From: DATFQE01 sp035264445
GTDB taxonomy: Bacteria; Actinomycetota; Thermoleophilia; Gaiellales; Gaiellaceae
Length of the DNA: 7,648 nt
Assembly (NCBI GenBank): GCA_035264445.1
Contig: DATFQE010000225.1
Coordinates: 1 to 7,648, forward strand
Reading direction: 5' to 3'
This document shows, piece by piece, positions 5,875-7,648 of this stretch (its first letter is position 1; every line of letters starts with the position of its first letter). Position numbers and translations under genes: made by a program. The notes beneath the pieces were generated by a model. It saw only the letters and a program-made list of their open reading frames with translations, did not search any database and had not been told where the DNA came from.

Positions 5875-6723
5875 TTACGTGGTTGCCCAGCGCGCATGCA
5901 GCTCCTTGAGCCGCGTCACCTGCTCGGCGTCGGGGCCTTTGCCGTTCGTCCCGGGAACCTCCAGCACCGCGGGGAGTCCCTGGAGCTTCGGGTGGCCGAG
6001 GAAGACGCCGAGCTTCTCGCCCATCAGCCCGTCGAGGACGTTGTCGTGGCGATCGCTGTTCGAGCCCAGCGGCGTCTTGGCGTCGTTGACGTGCAGCGCC
6101 CGAAGGCGGTCGAGGCCGATCTTCCCGTCCAGCTCCTTGAGGGCTTCGTCGAGCGCGCCCGGGTCGGTCACGTCGTAACCGGACACGTACAGGTGGCATG
6201 AGTCGAGGCAGATCCCGAGCCGCGGATGCCGGTCGAGCCGCTCGTACAGGATCGCGAGCTCGTCGATCGACCTGCCGATCGTCCCACCGGCGCCGGCGGA
6301 GTTCTCCATCAGCAGCCAGGTGGTGTCGGAGCAGCGGTCGAGCACCGTGCGCATCGCGGCTTCGACGCGGTGGAGCCCGGCGTCGAGCCCGGCGCCGAGA
6401 TGCGAGCCGACGTGGAAGACGACGCCCTCGGCCTCGATCGCGCACGCGATGTCGACCGTCGCGGACAGCGTCGCGACCGACTTCTCGTACACCGTGTCGT
6501 CCGGCGCCGCGAGGTTGCAGAGGTAGAGCGCGTGGCAGAGCACGGAGCCGATGCCGGTCTCGGCGCGCCGCGCCCGGAACGCGTCGTACGCCTGGGGGTC
6601 GGGCGCGGGAGTCCTCCACGCGCGTGGGCTCTGCGTGAACAGCTGGACCGCGTCGGCGCCGATCTCGGCCGCGCGGTCGAGCGCGCCCTTGACGCCACCC
6701 GAGCAGTGGGCTCCGAGGAGCAT
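5875..6723 (-). CDS. nfo: Endonuclease IV (AP endonuclease)
   Basis: DNA-repair enzyme that cuts 5' to abasic sites and removes blocked 3' ends; it uses a trinuclear zinc centre in a TIM barrel. At 282 residues it matches the family length. By recalled alignment with E. coli Nfo all nine zinc ligands are in place: H64 (VLCHALYL), H104 (VVFHVGSHLG), E140 (LLMENSAG), D174 and H177 (CLDSCHLYVSGYD), H211 (LHVNDAK), D224 and H226 (SDRHDN), and E255 (LEVPG). The start is ATG at 6723, giving MLLGAHCSGG, which aligns with the family N-terminus. The frame stays open further upstream to a GTG at 6774, but that would overlap the gltX start and add an Arg-rich stretch without homology. No usable ribosome site precedes the ATG (AGGCGG abuts it), while TATCGT ends six bases before it, so the mRNA is probably leaderless. 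It diverges from gltX by 20 bp. Confidence 0.96.
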   Translation of the reverse strand: MLLGAHCSGGVKGALDRAAEIGADAVQLFTQSPRAWRTPAPDPQAYDAFRARRAETGIGSVLCHALYLCNLAAPDDTVYEKSVATLSATVDIACAIEAEGVVFHVGSHLGAGLDAGLHRVEAAMRTVLDRCSDTTWLLMENSAGAGGTIGRSIDELAILYERLDRHPRLGICLDSCHLYVSGYDVTDPGALDEALKELDGKIGLDRLRALHVNDAKTPLGSNSDRHDNVLDGLMGEKLGVFLGHPKLQGLPAVLEVPGTNGKGPDAEQVTRLKELHARWATT

Positions 6724-6743
6724 CCGCCTACGATAGAGGCCTG
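6724..6743. promoter_or_regulatory. Candidate bidirectional promoter between nfo and gltX, symmetric -10 TACGATA
   Basis: TACGATA at 6729-6735 reads TACGAT on the plus strand, nine bases before the gltX ATG, and TATCGT on the minus strand, six bases before the nfo ATG. The gap length (20 bp) and the motif offset (five bases from the left gene, eight from the right) equal those between cax and the HAD gene. TTGACG at 6689-6694 lies 34 bases upstream of the plus-strand hexamer, too far to be its -35. AGAGG at 6735-6739, four bases before the gltX ATG, could serve as a ribosome site if the transcript starts further upstream. Confidence 0.55.
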
Positions 6744-7648
6744 ATGTCCGCGCCCGTCCGCGTCCGCATGGCACCCAGCCCGACCGGGCTCCTGCACATC
6801 GGAAACGTCCGCACCGCGCTCTTCAACTGGCTCTTCGCGCGCAACCAGGGCGGCGAGTTCCGGCTCCGCATCGAGAACACCGACACCAACCGCGAGGTGG
6901 CGGAGGCGACGGAGCAGATCCAGGAGTCGCTGCGGTGGCTCGGTCTCGACTGGGACGGGCCGGTCACGTTCCAGCTCGACCGGATGGACCACGCCCGGCA
7001 AGAGGCCGGGCGGCTCGTCGAGGAGGGCAACGCCTACGAGGACGAGGGCGCGATCCGGTTTCGCATGCCCGACGAGGGCACGACCGCGTGGGACGACGTC
7101 GTGCTCGGCCGGATCGAGGTTCCGAACGAGACGATCGAGGACGTCGTGATCGTGCGCTCCGACGGCCGGCCGACGTACAACTTCGCCTCGCCGATCGAGG
7201 ACGCCCTCGACGACATCACCCACGTGATCCGCGGCCCCGACCACGTCTCGAACACCCCCAAGCAGATCAACCTCCTACGTGCGGTCGGCGCCGAGATCCC
7301 CGTCTACGCGCACGTCCCGAACGTCAACGGCGGCGACGGCCGCAAGCTCTCGAAGCGGCACGGCGCGGTGACCGTCGAGGAGTTCCGCGCCAACGGGTAT
7401 CTGCCTGAGGCGCTGGTCAACTTCCTCGCGCTGCTCGGCTGGAGCTACGACGACAAGACGACCGTCATGTCCTGTGACGAGCTCGTCGAGCGCTTCAGCC
7501 TCGACCGCGTCGGCGCGAGCCCGGCGATCTTCGACTACGCGAAGCTCGACTGGATGAACGGCGTCTACCTGCGCGTGCTCGACCCAGACGAGTACGGGTC
7601 GGCACTGCTCACCTGGCTGCGCGAGCAGGGCTACGACTGGGACGAGCA
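6744..7648 (+). CDS. gltX: Glutamyl-tRNA synthetase, N-terminal part (3' end outside the window)
   Basis: Class I aminoacyl-tRNA synthetase that charges tRNA(Glu) with glutamate, and in lineages using the transamidation route also tRNA(Gln). The window holds 301 codons, covering the Rossmann catalytic domain, its connective insert and the start of the stem-contact region; the anticodon-binding domain is cut off. The HIGH-type motif is H18-I-G-N21 in PSPTGLLHIGN, and the KMSKS-type motif is K201-LSKR in DGRKLSKRHGA. FNWLFAR, RIENTDT and GRPTYNFASPIEDALDDITHVIRG are typical catalytic segments. One unusual point is that GNAY (95-98) runs almost straight into AIRFRMP (103-109): the segment of about 35-50 residues that carries the zinc ligands in E. 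coli GluRS is missing. ATG at 6744 gives MSAPVRVRMAPSPTG, the expected N-terminus. It lies 20 bp from divergent nfo, probably with little or no leader. Confidence 0.97.
   Translation, partial: MSAPVRVRMAPSPTGLLHIGNVRTALFNWLFARNQGGEFRLRIENTDTNREVAEATEQIQESLRWLGLDWDGPVTFQLDRMDHARQEAGRLVEEGNAYEDEGAIRFRMPDEGTTAWDDVVLGRIEVPNETIEDVVIVRSDGRPTYNFASPIEDALDDITHVIRGPDHVSNTPKQINLLRAVGAEIPVYAHVPNVNGGDGRKLSKRHGAVTVEEFRANGYLPEALVNFLALLGWSYDDKTTVMSCDELVERFSLDRVGASPAIFDYAKLDWMNGVYLRVLDPDEYGSALLTWLREQGYDWDE

Noticed and set aside
6689..6694. TTGACG as a -35 for gltX
   Set aside because: It is 34 bases from the TACGAT hexamer, twice the normal spacer, and lies inside nfo coding sequence.
6724..6774. Longer N-terminus for endonuclease IV from a GTG at 6774
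   Set aside because: The extra 17 residues (Arg-rich) have no counterpart in the family, while ATG at 6723 gives the conserved LLGAH start; the longer form would also overlap gltX.
1..7648. Mobile elements, CRISPR arrays, tRNA or rRNA genes, defence or toxin-antitoxin modules
   Set aside because: I looked for direct repeats, terminal inverted repeats, transposase or recombinase motifs and tRNA-like segments, and found none; gene order and composition look chromosomal and uniform.

Overview
The window is high-GC DNA (clearly above 65% by eye) and almost entirely protein-coding. GTG and TTG starts, 4-base start/stop overlaps, near-leaderless gene starts and the character of the proteins suggest a chromosomal segment of a free-living actinobacterium. 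A Thermoleophilia-type lineage is my best guess from the style of GltX, the threonine aldolase and the HAD protein. This is an inference; no rRNA or other taxonomic marker is present.

Layout, left to right: (1) a plus-strand run of three overlapping genes: the 3' end of an ankyrin-repeat protein, an L-threonine aldolase (ltaE), and a class-C beta-lactamase-fold serine hydrolase; (2) a minus-strand Ca2+/H+ antiporter (cax) whose stop codon overlaps that of the hydrolase; (3) a plus-strand pair, a HAD hydrolase with an atypical catalytic motif I and an unrecognised lipoprotein, starting 20 bp from cax; (4) a minus-strand pair, endonuclease IV (nfo) and a small cysteine-rich protein of unknown function, whose end lies 3 bp from the lipoprotein's end; (5) gltX (glutamyl-tRNA synthetase), starting 20 bp from nfo and running off the right edge. 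Only about 97 bases lie outside genes (20 + 3 + 54 + 20), so no gene-free stretch approaches 300 bases.

The genes are mostly housekeeping and do not form one pathway. I see no phage, transposon, CRISPR array, toxin-antitoxin pair or defence system. I therefore do not claim a novel multi-gene system. The strongest unexplained signal is regulatory: both divergent junctions are exactly 20 bp long, and each carries a symmetric TANNNTA heptamer at the same offset, placed to act as a -10 element for both near-leaderless genes. Secondary points are the HAD protein lacking the usual second motif-I aspartate, a GltX with the usual insert before the VIRF-type strand deleted, an orphan nine-cysteine protein, and convergent gene ends with no spacer for ordinary terminators.
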